This document shows, in pieces, positions 47,601 through 60,708 of a DNA stretch of 64,000 nucleotides. The stretch covers positions 1-64,000 of the forward strand of contig WAEK01000010.1 of NCBI GenBank assembly GCA_011634665.1, given 5' to 3'. A program made the position numbers and the translations under genes. The DNA is from Mortierella sp. BCC40632 (lineage: Eukaryota; Mortierellomycota; Mortierellomycetes; Mortierellales; Mortierellaceae). The notes under the pieces are model-generated. The model had not been told where the DNA came from, searched no databases, and worked only from the letters and a program-made list of their open reading frames with translations. Position 1 is the stretch's first letter, and every line of letters starts with the position of its first letter.

Positions 47601-50600
47601 GGAATCCCAGTGAAACGCGTCGTCGACCCGATGTAGAGCTAGTGCCTGGATTCGACATCCTACGATGACCGCTATCAGAGGACAAGAGTTCATCTCCAAG
47701 AGAGCTTCGCCGGGTCACCCCTCGATCAGCCTGGTTTTGCTCGTTCGTAACCCATCCCGGCCCAAATTGATCCAACTCGCCTGCGTGTGATCGTCGTCGG
47801 AAGGCAAGGGCACGACGACTGGGCCGTGGTTGGTTTTGCAAATGCTGATAGTGAGGTGGAATAGGATCGGGTGGCCCGATGGGTCGTGGAAGATCACAAG
47901 AGGCGGCGGCCCGTGCAGGAACCTGGTTCTGTGGTCCTGATGTCCTTTGAATCACGTCTACAGATGCTCTTGAAGCAGGGGCTTGAGGAGAATGAAGGGG
48001 TGCTTGCTGTGCTTGAGAGGGTACTTGTGAAGAGGAAGAGGATGAGAGGTGAAGAAAGCTGAATGATCGTTGCTTCAAGAGTCTGGGGATCGGTAGTCTC
48101 GGTGTTGAGGGGCGAGAGGAGGATGAAGATGCCTGTTGGTTTGAGCGACCTTGTTGTTGAGATGGCTGCGAGTCCTGCGATACTCGAGGTGTTGGAGGAG
48201 GTGGAGTCCATTTCTCAAAGGTCGATTCTGGACGCGGTGATGGGGGAGGAGAAAGTACAGCTGGTGAAGCCGGAGGTGAGATGGGGTGGTGTGTACCTGA
48301 CCCTGGCGTAGTAGTTTCTACTGGGACCGGGGCGATATCATGCTCGGATGAGTGGATGAGGGCATGAATGCGGTGTGAAATAGAGGGATGAGTTGAGGTC
48401 AGTGGTGAATGTGGCTGCTCTGTTCCAGGTCCAAGAGAAGCCAGACTCCACTCGGATTCAGGCGTTTGCAATCCGCTCCGACGCACTATGATCTCCTGGT
48501 TGACCGTCGGACTGGGAGAACGCGCAGCAAAGGTTGACGGTGTTTGTGACCTTGGACTGACTGGTACCACTAGAATCTGTGGTGATCCAGACTTGGGAAC
48601 AGTGTCAGGAGTAGCGATATCATCACTGAACCCGTTTGAGGCCTCAAGTGGAGGAATGCTATCCGTCAAGCGTTCTTCATGATGATTCAAACTTGTTTGA
48701 TTCAGCTGTGGACCATTGATAGGCGAAGGTGACAACCGCCTCTCCTCAGAGATGTCATTAGGGATCGAAGTTTCCTGATCCGAATCAAAGGTAGAGACTG
48801 TGGCGAGCGGATGTGGTGTGGTACTTGCCCGACGGACAAGAGCCTTTGCGGGCAGGATGTTGAGAAAGTTGCTAGAGGAGCTGGATGACCAAGACGATGC
48901 CGAAGTGGAAGAGGGTGAGCTCAGAGTTGAGGATGTGCAAGTTGACGTGGATGTGGTTGATAAAGGGGATATAGGCGCATCGGGGAATAGGTGGGTAGAC
49001 TCAGCAATGGTAGTAGTGTTTGGGGAGTGTGGCGTATCCATGGGGGATAGGAGGGGAGACCCACCCGGGCGGGATGAGATGGAGTGCATGGGTGCCTCAA
49101 AGACAAGGGAGAGGTTGGGATGGCTACGACGGCTGTGGAGTGCACTGGAGCGTGGCGAGGATGGTGTTGCGGCCGAACTGCTGGTCCGTCGATTCGACAG
49201 TGGGGATTCTGCCCAGTGGCGCACGGCCCTCTGGCTTTCGCAGGCACTGCTAGCCTAATCATTTTGAGTTGGGAAGGGAAAAGAAACACATCATCCAGGG
49301 TTAGCCACTGATTGATCGTCCTGATCTGAGACCGCGTCTCCGCGCACGGACCCAGACAGAAAATACACGCAACATCATCCTGTTTCAATAGCTCTGGGTC
49401 CCTTCGTGGTCACGGGACTCACCTCCGCAGGTGCTGGGGCAGCCGTCGCTGGCGCGACCAGAGTGTGTGAGGAGCGGACAAGCGCGTTCAGTGGAGACGG
49501 TGACGGTGACCGGGAAGTAAAGAGCTGTAGGATAGGGAGCGATGGTGAAGGTGAGGGCGAGCGCTGCGGCCGCCTCTCGACAATGGGAGAGCTGTGGTTG
49601 GGATGGAAGAGAAGATGCCACGAATTTCTGGTTCTGCTCTCGTTCCCACTTCCGCTCCTGACTCCGGTTCTGGTCTCAGTCGAGCACGGACCCTGACGCT
49701 GGTCCGGACTCGAAAGCCTGGTTGGGAAGGACTGGCCTGACCTTTCCTTCCTATGCAAGATATGACGGCCGACAAATGATTTGACGGCAACCCAACTCCG
49801 TGGACGACCTTGGTGCTGTGGGTTAGGTGGTTGGTAACCTTCAGATGCAAAGTCAGCAGTGGCCCAAGTCTCGAGATAGTGGAGAAAGTCGAGTGATGGC
49901 TGTGCAGTGTCACCAAGGAGTGGATTGGGCACGCGTACTAGCTGAGGGCCTTCCTGGAAGAGGTGAAGTGGCTGTATCTCAGGCGAGTAGACAAGACGGG
50001 GTCGGTGCTGCGACCGCTGATGATGACGGTGTTGTTCGTAGTGCTGAAGTGAACGACGACGTAGGCCAGGGCCCTTTTCACGAAGGCTCTCGTCTGGACC
50101 TGATGCGCGGGCGGATGGTGGGGTGAGGAGAACAAACAACAACAAAAAGAAGCGAGTTAGGAACGATAGTTCGAGTCGTCAGGGCTGAATCGATAGGGAT
50201 GAGGAGAATACGAAAAGGGGTGGTGAGGTGGGGTTGGCCTATAAATGGACCCTGCGTCTGCTAGACGGCACTTGCAGCGCAACAGTCGGGAAGGGGAGGC
50301 ACGATGGAGGGGAGCGTAGAGAGGAGCCAAGGAGGGATGACCGCACCATGCTGGGAGACAGACAACACCCAGCGGACAGGCCAGCGCGGAGCCAACTGAT
50401 GGGAATGACTTGGGCCCGCCAGGCAGTCCAAAGCCGCTGCGGGGCTGCAGCGGTCCGCAAGGAAAGAATCCTACGGAGGGAGGACCGCTGCAAAAGGGCG
50501 GCCGAGTGAAAACTCGACACGAAATGAAGGAGAAGCAACCAGAGGGCAAGGGACCAAATGAATACAGGAAAGCAAGGAATGGCGCGCAGACACAGCGCAC

Positions 50601-51130
50601 TCGCATGTTACTGCCGTGCACGAATGAAAAAAAAATGAAAAGAAAAGAAAAGAAAGAAAGGAAAAAAAGAAAAGGACACGATACCATGATGGTATTGCCC
50701 GGAAAGAGGCGTGCAGGAGGCAAAAGATAAGCGGAGAAAAAAGATACCTGGAGAGTGAGATCTGTGAAGAGGTACTGGTGAGACGATGGACGTGGCAACG
50801 TTGGAAGAAGGAAGGATGAGCGAGCGCACAGCTCGAGCTGGAGTAGATCCCGAAATGCGAGGAGTAAAAGTGGCGGTCGGGACTGGGGATGGGGCCGATT
50901 GGACCGAGGTGAGAGTGGATGGGCGGTGGTTCTGGACCGGAATAGGCGCAGGGAGGCGTGGTGTCGTCAGAGATGTAGGTGGAGCTGTGACAGAAGTGAC
51001 GATGGGGACGGCAGAGGGTGTGAGTGAGGCCGGAGAGAGTGAGAGTGTGGTAGAACCAGAATGGTCGGCTGTGATGATAGTTGAAAGAGGAGGAGGAGAG
51101 AAAGAGAAGGGTTCTGCGAGGGGTGTGGGT

Positions 51131-51169
<39 letters not shown>

Positions 51170-52729
51170 AGAGAAAGAGTAAGAGAAAGAGTAAGAGAGT
51201 AAGAGAAAGAGAGAAGGAAAGTAGGAGAGAGAAAGAGAAGAGAAAGAGTCAAAAGATTGACCACAAGAGTCAGGAAACCGGCCGCTGGGGGAGAGAAGGT
51301 GATCCGCCGGGGAAGGCGAGCGGTTCGCTCAAAACAAGGGCACCATCCCGCAGACAGGCGCCTCCTTCGGGACATCTCTGGTCCTGGCTCGGTAGCCGTG
51401 TGCCCGGCAACAATTGCCCGATTGCATGCAGCGCCCAGCAACATTCATTGCCCTTTACTCGAGAGGGAGAGCGAGGGAGAACAAAAGAAGAAAACGAGAG
51501 AAAGAAAGAAAAGAGAGAAAGAGAGAGAAAGAGAGAGAGAAAGAGAGAAAAGAGAGAGAACGCACGAGTCCAAGTGAACGAGCAAACAAAGTCAAAATGG
51601 ACACGACCAGCGGATTACGTCTCCGAGTGCATGAGCGTCCATCCATGGCCGCATCACATCGTTTGCCACGATCAACGTCTCCTGGCAGACGGGCAGGATG
51701 GGACGCATACGAAACGGAGTTGGACGAGAGAGGGCCTAATAGGCCATGATCACATCCAGTGTGCACACAAGCATACCTACTCTTCGCGGAGGCCCCGCAA
51801 GGACACTCGCCTGCCGCGCGCGCAGACACAGGGCCGCCGGGAGAAGGGCAATAGAGGGGGTGGATACCCAAGGGCGCCAATCTAGCTCCCAGCGGGCAAG
51901 GGCTAGGCGAGGGCTCATCGTGCCTTGGTCGCGTATGAATAAAGAAAAGAAAAAGAAAGGGGGGACGGAGACAGAAAGCGACCCATGCCGATGATTACCG
52001 CAGGATGCGCCTTGTGCGAGAATGAAAAAAAAAAAAAAAACAGAAAACAGACTCACACAAACACGATGAACACACAAACAAGGGAGAGGCCAGGAGTCCC
52101 GCCCATCGTTTTGATGCCCCACCAGGAAGCGTGCCCCGCCGCAGGGAGCAAAGCAGTCGAGAAAGCCTTTTGCCTAGGACCTGCTGTCCTCGATAATGGC
52201 CCCCTTCTAACTTGCAACCGCCACAAACGGCCTGCACCTCGACGTTCTCTGTCGGCCCTGCTCCACAAACCGAAACGATGCGTTTCTGGCTGGGTCGTGT
52301 AGGTGCCTATTTTTTTTTTTTTTTTTTCCTGGAACCCTCCCCCTTCCCCATTCTTACCGATCCAAGAAGCCACGCGCTTCCATTCCATCCACCCTTTTTT
52401 TTTTTTTTTTTCTCTCTCGCTCTAGAAAGGTACTCGAGTAGTCGATGTAAAGAATAAGAATAAAGGGCCAACGAATCGGAAAACGTACCTTGCTCATCCT
52501 GACTCTTGTCATCCGGTACTTCTACAGTGCATTCATCTCTAGACAAGTCCTGTTGAGATCCTGGAGAAGCCATGGACTCAAGTACCATCGCGTGTTGCTC
52601 TAGTTCCTCACTTTGCCGCTGAGGTTGTGGCTGGGATGACCGCTCGTGGTCCGGGTTTGGATTTGAGGTCTGCTCCTGCGACAAAGAGTGCCCTTGTCGA
52701 CCTGGTGCTGGTCCCAGTGCTGATGTCAT
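44603..52729 (-). CDS. Large PH-domain protein, 1944 residues, five exons
   Basis: Exons 52729-52489, 51113-50748, 50099-49423, 49254-46739 and 46637-44603 (5835 nt, every junction in phase). Most of the protein is Ser/Pro/Gln-rich and disordered. One PH domain (about residues 1235-1345) spans the last intron: ALPRYTCSVFREG and HVGNWRPYRRPWK in exon 4, then LRGTSLRIYDVDSEDVP, RANVLRIRACDRTILLE and ALTWLEHLQAAANIATSLE in exon 5. A His-rich run follows (46266-46330), then an acidic patch. PH domains usually bind phosphoinositides or small G proteins, so a role at membranes or polarity sites is inferred. The frames at both exon 1 and exon 4 extend upstream only through TTG or GTG, which supports the splicing and the ATG at 52729. 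Intron 1 is 1375 nt and repeat-rich. Confidence 0.8.
51135..51230 (+). repeat. GA/GTAAGAGAAA repeat in PH-gene intron 1
   Basis: GA run followed by imperfect AGAGTAAGAGAA units, right beside the intron 1 acceptor, so it forms a long pyrimidine tract in the gene sense. Confidence 0.9.
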
Positions 52730-53811
52730 TTTTGATGTTGGGGGTTGTTTGTTTTGTTGGTCACTCAATTGTAACGCGTCTGTTCACTGCTCTCAAGACT
52801 GGGGTGATGTGGTTCGTTGGCGCGTCGCGAGAGGGTCCTGTGCTGCGAGGCTACGTGCTGCAAGGTAATGGAGTGAGGCAACGTGTAATTGAGGTTGCGC
52901 TGGTCAGATTCCTTTGCCCCTCCTCCCCTTGGATCCTGCGCCCTTGATATATAAATATCGCAGAGAGACGAGATCCTGGCACCGCTCCTTTGCCCCTCGT
53001 CAACTCCTGAGATCTGTGTTATGTGCAGGATAGTGGTGGTGGTGGTGGTGGAGGAGGAGGAGGAGGAAGAGGAAGCGGAGGGGGTAGAGGTGAGCAAGTA
53101 GATGAGACAGAAAGAGGGAAAGACACAAATAGAAGAGAGGTGTAGAATGACTTTGTTAGATAGTGCAAAGAGAAGAGAGAGAGAGAAGAGACAGGACAGC
53201 GGAGCCGAAGACACCACGGCAAAACAACAACGAGGACGGTGCCCCCGATCCGCGATCAACGGGCGCATGCAGTGTGGTTGGGGGAAGGGAGTATGTGCAG
53301 GAAAAGGCTGCAACCCGCCAAGCGATGAGTCCAACACAGAGGCAGGGGTAAACCAGCTCGCGCGTGAGAGAAAGCACCCTCTGGACTTGTCAAGAAAAAA
53401 AATTGCCCGACTCTCCAGAGAGAGAGAAAAAAAAAAAGAGACCACCCTATTGTGGGCCGCAGCTGACCTTCACCCCTGCCTGGCCATGGGCCAGCGTTGT
53501 CACTGTCGGCGACCCTCGGCCATACCCCCTGTCGCAATGTCGGACCGGACCGCGGAGAAGGGGCGCGCTTTGGCCATGTGTAAATGTGTGCCCAGAGCTC
53601 GCCGTCGCCCTCCCACGGCCGCATGGCGCACAACTGTCTCGATCCTTCGCCCCGAACTGGTGAGAGGAACAATGCTCTGGGAGGACTAGACCGAGCGTGG
53701 CACAAGAAGAGGACAAAGAGAAAAAATGCAGCTGCAAACGAAGACTAGAGGTGCGTTTTTTTTATGATATTCTCAAACACTTTGCGCAATCCAAGGGGGG
53801 CAGCCCGAGTA

Positions 53812-53814
<3 letters not shown>

Positions 53815-53844
<30 letters not shown>
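53815..53844 (+). repeat. (CT)n microsatellite
   Basis: Pure CT run. Confidence 0.95.
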
Positions 53845-53847
<3 letters not shown>

Positions 53848-54447
53848 GCCATGTCCCCTCCTCAATCCATTGTGTACCATTGGCGTGGGATAACCAGAGA
53901 AAGAGAGAAAGAGACAGAGAAAGAGAAAAGGAAAGAAGGAAAGAGGAGAGAAGAAAGGCGAGTGAGAAAGAACAAGATGGGCATGCCCTTGCAGTCGAAA
54001 TGCTCCGGTTCCTCCGTTTGTCGGATTTGCCAGTCGCGCTTACTGAAAAGAACAAAGTAAATGGGACGTAGAGATGTGGCGCACTGCGTAGTATCCATCG
54101 GCACACACAGGGGAGGGGAAGGGGGAGAGAGAGAGATAAGAACAAAAACAGGTTCAGATACTGCTGTTGACAGTGTCCATAACCACTCAGCTCATTCGAT
54201 CCGTGAGAAGGACTGACAAGACCTGGGCATGTGAAGGCAAGAGGGTAGGAGAAGGAGGAGATGCACGAGTCTTTTGCGAAGAGAGTTGAGGCTATACTTG
54301 CCGAAGCTGTCTTTTCTTTTTCTTTTTTTTTCGTTTTTTGTCTCCTTTGCGGTTCCTGCAGCAGTTGTGTTGTCAGAACTGGGCCAAGGGTACGGCAGGG
54401 TCAATGAGAGCGTGTGGCGAAAGGAGAGTGTCGGGTATGTTCGAGTG

Positions 54448-54450
<3 letters not shown>

Positions 54451-54496
<46 letters not shown>
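54451..54496 (+). repeat. (GA)n microsatellite
   Basis: Pure GA run of about 46 bp. Confidence 0.95.
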
Positions 54497-54499
<3 letters not shown>

Positions 54500-54697
54500 G
54501 CAGGAGTCGAGTATGTACAGGAAGTGTGGCGGGGATGGACACAGTCGCTGGATGCTTCGCCTGGGGCTGTGGGCGGATCGACAGTGAGAGCAGGAGAGGA
54601 GATGAGGGGGAAGGAGAGGGACTCTGGTCCGGGGAATGATTGTCGAAGGCGGCCGACTGGGAGCAGCGAGGAAGAGAGGAGAAGCAATAACGAGCAA

Positions 54698-54701
<4 letters not shown>

Positions 54702-54766
<65 letters not shown>

Positions 54767-54775
54767 TGAGAAAGA
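54702..54775 (+). repeat. (GA)n microsatellite
   Basis: GA run with one AAAA interruption. Confidence 0.95.
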
Positions 54776-55682
54776 GAGGAAACAAATGAGGGCGGAGTAA
54801 GGAAAAGAGGGAAGGAAAGAGAAAGGCGTCGAGCAGACAATGTTGCAATGGTGGAAGAAGGGGGGAGGATGGGGGGGCTAGGTGAACAACTTGACCAATT
54901 CTGACTTGCGAGACCACACATGGACTGACAGGGCAAACGAGGACGCACAGGGGCGTCCGAAGGAGGGGCGCAGAGTCTCATCCATGGTCCCTTGGAGCAA
55001 CGGCTGCAGCCTCTTCTTCCCTACACGCATACACACACATACACACGCAGAGGCCCGCCAACTGTTTCTCTAGCCCGATGTCTGGATACCGACTCGAACA
55101 GCCAAGGCTTGCCATTGAATTGACCATGCAGGTACCCTTTCTTACCCAAGGCCATCTGTCCTGAGGAAAATGAGAAGAGGCTCCTTTAGCCATAATCAGC
55201 GCAAAAGAAAAAACAATGACACCATGTACACCTAATAGCACCCTGGTTGAGCAAGCCCAGTCCCTTGCTCTCCAGGGGTGTGTGTGTACAACCATGCCAG
55301 TGCGTCTCGACCGAGAAAAGAGCGTGACATCAATGATACGCAAATAGATAATAATAATCCTTTTGGTCAGGATTGCGATCAATGGAGTGCTTTTTTTTTT
55401 CAAGGCAGTAGGCGGTCCACGATGGGCAGTTTGGATCGTCCGTCCATGTGGGAGGTTGGAAGGAAAATACTTTCTGTTGTGACGCGAGACCCACGATGGA
55501 AAACACAAAGTACCAGATTTCCGATCTTTTATCCCTCAACATACATTGCCCCAATGATCTTGGCTGCCTTGGCCTCCCCCATCCAGCGGGAAAAGAGGGG
55601 GGAGGGAAGGAGGTGGAAAAGAAAATGTACCCTTTTCCAAGAGTTCTAGTTTATATTTGTCACCTCTACCAGCACCATTTAT

Positions 55683-55970
55683 TTACTGAATTGTTGACTG
55701 GTTCCTTTCTGGGTCCAAGAGTCGGTGGACACGAACATCAGGGCCTGGTGAGACACTACTGGCATCTTGCGGGGTAATTAGGATGTACTGCACGCCATCC
55801 GACTCTCGAGCCGTGTCGATCAGCATTTTCATACTGATGCGGCGGTTTACGGCATCCATAAAGACGTCAAACTCGTCCAAGCTATTGGCCATGCATAGGT
55901 GGTTGGAAAAGAAAGTCATAATCAGAAGGGAAAGACAGACAGAACAGACAGAACAGACAGAGCAGACAGA

Positions 55971-56016
<46 letters not shown>

Positions 56017-56021
56017 GAGAC

Positions 56022-56059
<38 letters not shown>

Positions 56060-56566
56060 TACTTACCATCGAATGGAGCTTGCCATCGAATCCCAAAGTG
56101 ACAAGAGCAAACAGATTGTCGAAAACGATTTTTCACCTCCCGACAGTGATTTGGGATCCTTGTTACGAGAGACTCCCGCCTTGGCTGAGCGTTGGTCTTC
56201 AGGCTCAACCTAATTCATCACCGAAATAGCGAAAGCGATTAAAAATCAATCATTAAAAAACTCATCCCGCCATATTCCGCTAAGCAATGGTGAGATGTAT
56301 TCATTCCTGCAAACTTACTGTGATCTTGAGCTCTCTCGTAGTATGGACAAACTCTAGGTTTCCAGAGTAACCTCGCAGAGAAAGCTGCAGACTAAAGTTG
56401 ATCGTGGATCGAAGAGCCATCTGAATTCGGAATTCACGCCAGCGTGAGAGCCGGTGATTAAGCGTCGACTTCAACCGCTATTGTATTATATCCATTGTAT
56501 TTTATGTCAGTATCAATAGTATCAATGACAAAACTGCCTAGAGAGGGGTACATACACATGCATTCA

Positions 56567-56606
<40 letters not shown>

Positions 56607-59600
56607 CTCCGCTGCTGGATAACGGTCATCAACATACCGAAACAAGTTGACTCATTTGAAAAATGGCCTTCTTGGCTGTGTTGTATTCTTCTTGTTTACG
56701 AGCCAAGTCCATTGTAATCTCCTCAAGAGAAACAGCACCTTGTGCAGTTTGTTCATTAATGCGTCCCTGAATTTGTTTGATCTCTCGCTCCAACTGCGCC
56801 ATGGAGGCTGTTACTTTCACCCGCTGACAATACTTGGTTGCCTTTGCTGTTGACACCTATTATACATTTTTAAAGTTGATTGCGGTCAGTTCAAAGATGG
56901 TGTCAAAACTATACAGCCTAGTGACTGCATATTGAAAATAAAAAAGAGGGGCTTACCTTCAAGATTTCAGCTCTCTCTTTGAGATCGATCTCCAATCTAC
57001 TTGCTGCCAGCTTCTCGTGTGCAAGTTTCTTTTCCCAATGTTGAATTCTAGGAATATGGTTCTGCCTTTCCATGTTCACCTTGTCCAGCTCAGACTTTTT
57101 TTTTGTTCCAAAAAAGCACGGGAGGGGGGAGTATTAGCAAAGATCTTGCTGCAGTTTTCCTTCTTTTTCTTTGTACAAAAAAAAAAAAAAAAAACTTACA
57201 CGGATCTTTAGGTTCCCTGAATCATGCGACCTGAGCTTATCACTAATCTGAGAAAGCTGCTGCTTGATCGGTTCCATGGATTCAGAAATCGTTTGCTTTT
57301 GCACAGCAATTGGCTCATACTGCTTCTTCATCGTATCCACTTGTTCAAGGGCTTGTTGCTTTGACTCCTCGTACGCCAAGAGGTTCGCGGGCTCATCTTC
57401 CTGGAGGGAATCCCGAAGTGACTCAATAGCTCGTGTTTTCATCTTGAGTTCTTTCTCAATACCAACCATCTGACGCTTTGCCCCTAGTCGTTCTCCTTCC
57501 ATCTTTTCGATGTCTCGCATCAACTGCTGGGATTCGCGAATACGGTATCGCAGCGAGTCTTCGAGTTGACGAGCATTGCCTTCTTGTACCTCCAGTTCCT
57601 GATCAACATTCTTGTAAAGTCGGGGTGGACCACGGTATCTGCTCATCATGATACTCGCTGCTCCTCCTGATCGGTCACCAACACGGATCAAGTCTGACGT
57701 AAAACATCCACTAACGTTCTCAGGGAAACCGCCTCTCGGGCCTGAAATCATGACCTCATCAGCCTCGCTACGCTTCTCCATAAGGATAGTCTGCTCGATA
57801 GAGTTCTTGTCGATCAAGAGTCGGCGAACCCATTCGTTGTCAATATCCAAGACTCGGTTGATGGTCAGAAAGCGGTTTGCTGGTTCGTTAAAGTCGAAGA
57901 TGACCTTTTTTGTCATGATAATGTCGGATGAGCTATGCATTCGTCCAATGAAAAAGTATTAGAATATAACCTTTCCCTCTTTTTTTTTTTTTTTTTTTTT
58001 TTTAAAAAAGGGGAGGAAGAAAAAGCGACAGCTTGGTTCCTTACCATCTATTTGTCTTGAGAATCTTGGCTAATGTAGCCCGGTCTCGGTAATTCTGTAC
58101 TGCAAATGCATTTAGAACACCTCCAAGGGCAGACTCAATGACAGGTGCCCAACGTTGATCACGGAGCTTGACATGTTTTCCTAACGGCCCAACAGGAGGT
58201 TCCCCCGACCAACCTCGCTTCCTCGTGGTCTCTTCAATCTCTCTCAACACCTCTGGCATTGAAGGACCAAATGCTTTGAGGGCATTCTGCTTCTGTCCCT
58301 GCATTTGGCGGATACGCTCTTTAACATCACTGAGCTCGTTTTTGGAACGATTGGTATCCATGTTCTTCTTTTCCAATCTTCCTTTGAGATCATCAATCTG
58401 GGTTTCCAGCTCGGTATGTGTCTCCTTCAACTCTGCATAGTGGCGCTTTGCCGAGTTGTTCTCGTCTTCTAGTCGGCGGATCCGCTCCTCTACCTCGGCG
58501 CGCTTTGCTTCCGTGTTCGATTGTAGCTTTTTCGTCTCTTGTTCAATTTTTTGGTCGAACAGCCGGATTTGATCTTTCAGGTTCTTGATCTCATCGTTCA
58601 CTGCACGCTCTTCCTCTTGAACCGCCTTTAATTCGCTCCGCCTGTCGCGCAGTTCGGATTCCAATTGTCGCTTCTGCTCATTTGCAGGCGCAATTGAGTC
58701 AGCACGCTTCTGCAAAGTTTGCTCGAGTTCCTGTGTTTTGTCCTCAAGAGTAGTGATCGCTTCTTGTTCCTGCGTCCGTTTGTCTTCAATTGCTGGAATC
58801 TTGGCCAGCAACGTGGAAAGCGACTCCTCAATCTCCTTGACATCTCGCTCAAGATCCTCGATTTGAGACCATGCCACCTGCTGTTTCAAGCCCTCGACCT
58901 TCAGCTCGAGAGAAGCAACCTGTTGCATATCTTTGAACCGCACCTGTGCAGCCCTGGCCAACTCATACATCTCTGGCAAAATCTCTTGTTTGGCTTTGAG
59001 TGTGCTCTGTGTGATATCAATGCATTCCCGTACCAGCTCGTAATCTTGACTGAGTTGCTGTAGCTGAGTTCCTCGAGAAAAAAACTGGTATTTGTCCTCG
59101 GGAGTTGACGACTGTAGAAACTGGCGGGCAGTGTCCTGAGATAACACATTCACTGGATTGTCAATCTGGATGTTCATATGATCACACATAGCCGAAAGCT
59201 CCTCGCGTCTATTCGAGACAGTCTTTCCAATAGCGGACTTGATCTTATATCCTGATGTACCATCCCTGGAAATACGACGCTCGATAATAATACTATCTCC
59301 ATATACATCTGGCTTAAAGGCATCAGGTCCCCGGTTGCGAATCTGTAGCTTCACTTCAGCTTGTTGCGCTCCTTCTCGGATAAGCGCCTTGAGTGATTGG
59401 GCACGATTTGTAGCATTAGCTTTTCCTCCAAGACACACCATGATGGCTGTTAGGATTGCACTTTTCCCACCTATTTATCGCATGGGGAAAGTAACACCAA
59501 AGGAGAGGCAAGATGCCTCGTCAGTTCTTGGTGATTATTCGTCCCTTTTTTTTTTTTTTTTTTTTTTTGAATATGAGCGTCACTTAGTTGTTCAAAAAAA

Positions 59601-60426
59601 AAAAAAATAAAAAAAATAAAAAAGGTCCCACATACTTCCGTTATGGCCGATGATGAAGTTGATCTTGGGTCCAAAAGGAACTTTCAAATGTCGATGACAC
59701 ATAAAGTCGAATACCTCAATGACTTCGACAACACCAATCTCCGCAACCATCTAGCAGTCAAGTCAGATGAGTACTCGGTCAAAATGATATCCATGGCTCC
59801 TGTAGATAGTTTGATTGAATATTCAATTGAAAAAATTCCCATGCTCTGAACTTACCCCCACTCTGCCAGGTTTGGATTTGGAGATTTCAAACTCTCTGTC
59901 AGCACGCTCCCTCCATGCCACATCGTCCTCGCCTTCATCCTGACCATCGCTCTCCTGATTCTGTGCAGCTTTCTCCCAGCCTTCGGGTTCCTCGCGGAGT
60001 GACGGGTACTCGATATCGTCTTCGTCCTCTTCAAGGACATCGGCGTCCTCCTCCTTGTCCAGTTCTTCTTCATCCTCAGAGTTTTCTTGGAGCTTTGAGC
60101 GTTTTGCTGACTATTGCCATGGTCCAGCCAAAAGTCACAGACAAAAAAAAAGTATTATCGATTGGTTAGTTGGATGGCAGGAGGGTAGAACTCCAGACCT
60201 ATCTTGTGGCTCAGTGCAGAGTAATAGCAAAGGTAGAGCAAATGAATGGCAGCCCGATGTCTGTCGACAAGCTTGTTGATCAAATCACCTTGCTCTTGGA
60301 GCTCCTGGAGCCCCTGGATGATTTCTCTGAGCGGCGACGAGTGGGAGCATCGATGTACTGCTGCTCCTCCTGCTCTTCTTCATCTTCTTCCTGGATTAGG
60401 CGCCTCTTCCTTGTAGCTTCAGGCAT
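55683..60426 (-). CDS. SMC6: Structural maintenance of chromosomes protein 6
   Basis: Ten exons (60426-60289, 60110-59856, 59750-59636, 59470-58045, 57932-57200, 57094-56957, 56856-56638, 56477-56319, 56209-56067, 55881-55683) give 1174 residues, the family size. An acidic N-terminal tail precedes IEVFDFMCHRHLKVPFGP and the Walker A GHNGSGKS (about 163-170, split by an intron). Two long coiled coils flank the hinge (about 580-700). The ABC signature LSGGEKSFS (from 1083) and Walker B with CLDEFDVFMD (about 1109-1118) follow. Smc6 pairs with Smc5 in the Smc5/6 complex, which handles recombination intermediates and replication stress in the nucleus. The last intron carries a large CAGA/GA repeat. 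AATAAA overlaps the stop codon. The promoter is shared with ZNF830. Confidence 0.96.
55930..56057 (+). repeat. Compound (CAGA)n-(GA)n microsatellite in the last SMC6 intron
   Basis: AGAACAGACAG units pass into about twelve CAGA units and then about 17 GA units, between the exons coding the ABC signature and Walker B. Confidence 0.97.
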
Positions 60427-60708
60427 GGTGTCTGTCCCTGGGGGAGGATGCAGAAGTGGTCGTGGTGGCCGCGAATGGTGGCGATTAAGATTTCACAAAA
60501 AGCGTGAAAAGGTGGCTGCTCTTTTTTTTCTCTCTCTTGGTTCCTTCAAACTCGGGCGAAGGGGATACTGCGATGGAAAGGGGACGACGAGAGGAGAGCA
60601 GGACGGTCAAAAAATTTTACACCAGACTCAAGTCTAGCAACAGCACCCACCTGTTCACCACCTCCCCATTCGTCCATTCCACCATTCCTTTTCTCGAGAA
60701 CGACCACA
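60427..60708. promoter_or_regulatory. Divergent promoter SMC6 / ZNF830
   Basis: 282 bp separate the two start codons. No TATA box is obvious; the segment holds T-rich and CCACC-rich stretches. Confidence 0.6.

Larger units (their letters stand above)
52730..55682. other. Gene-poor region upstream of the PH gene and 3' of SMC6
   Basis: About 3 kb with GGT/GGA trinucleotide repeats (53030-53090), a CT run (53815-53844) and two GA runs (54451-54496, 54702-54775). Open frames are repeat-derived or lack any recognisable protein and splice partners. No gene seen. Confidence 0.6.

Noticed and set aside
53102..53689. Plus-strand frame of 195 codons rich in Arg and Lys
   Set aside because: No recognisable domain, composition follows the purine-rich DNA, and it is antisense to nothing but repeat-rich flank.
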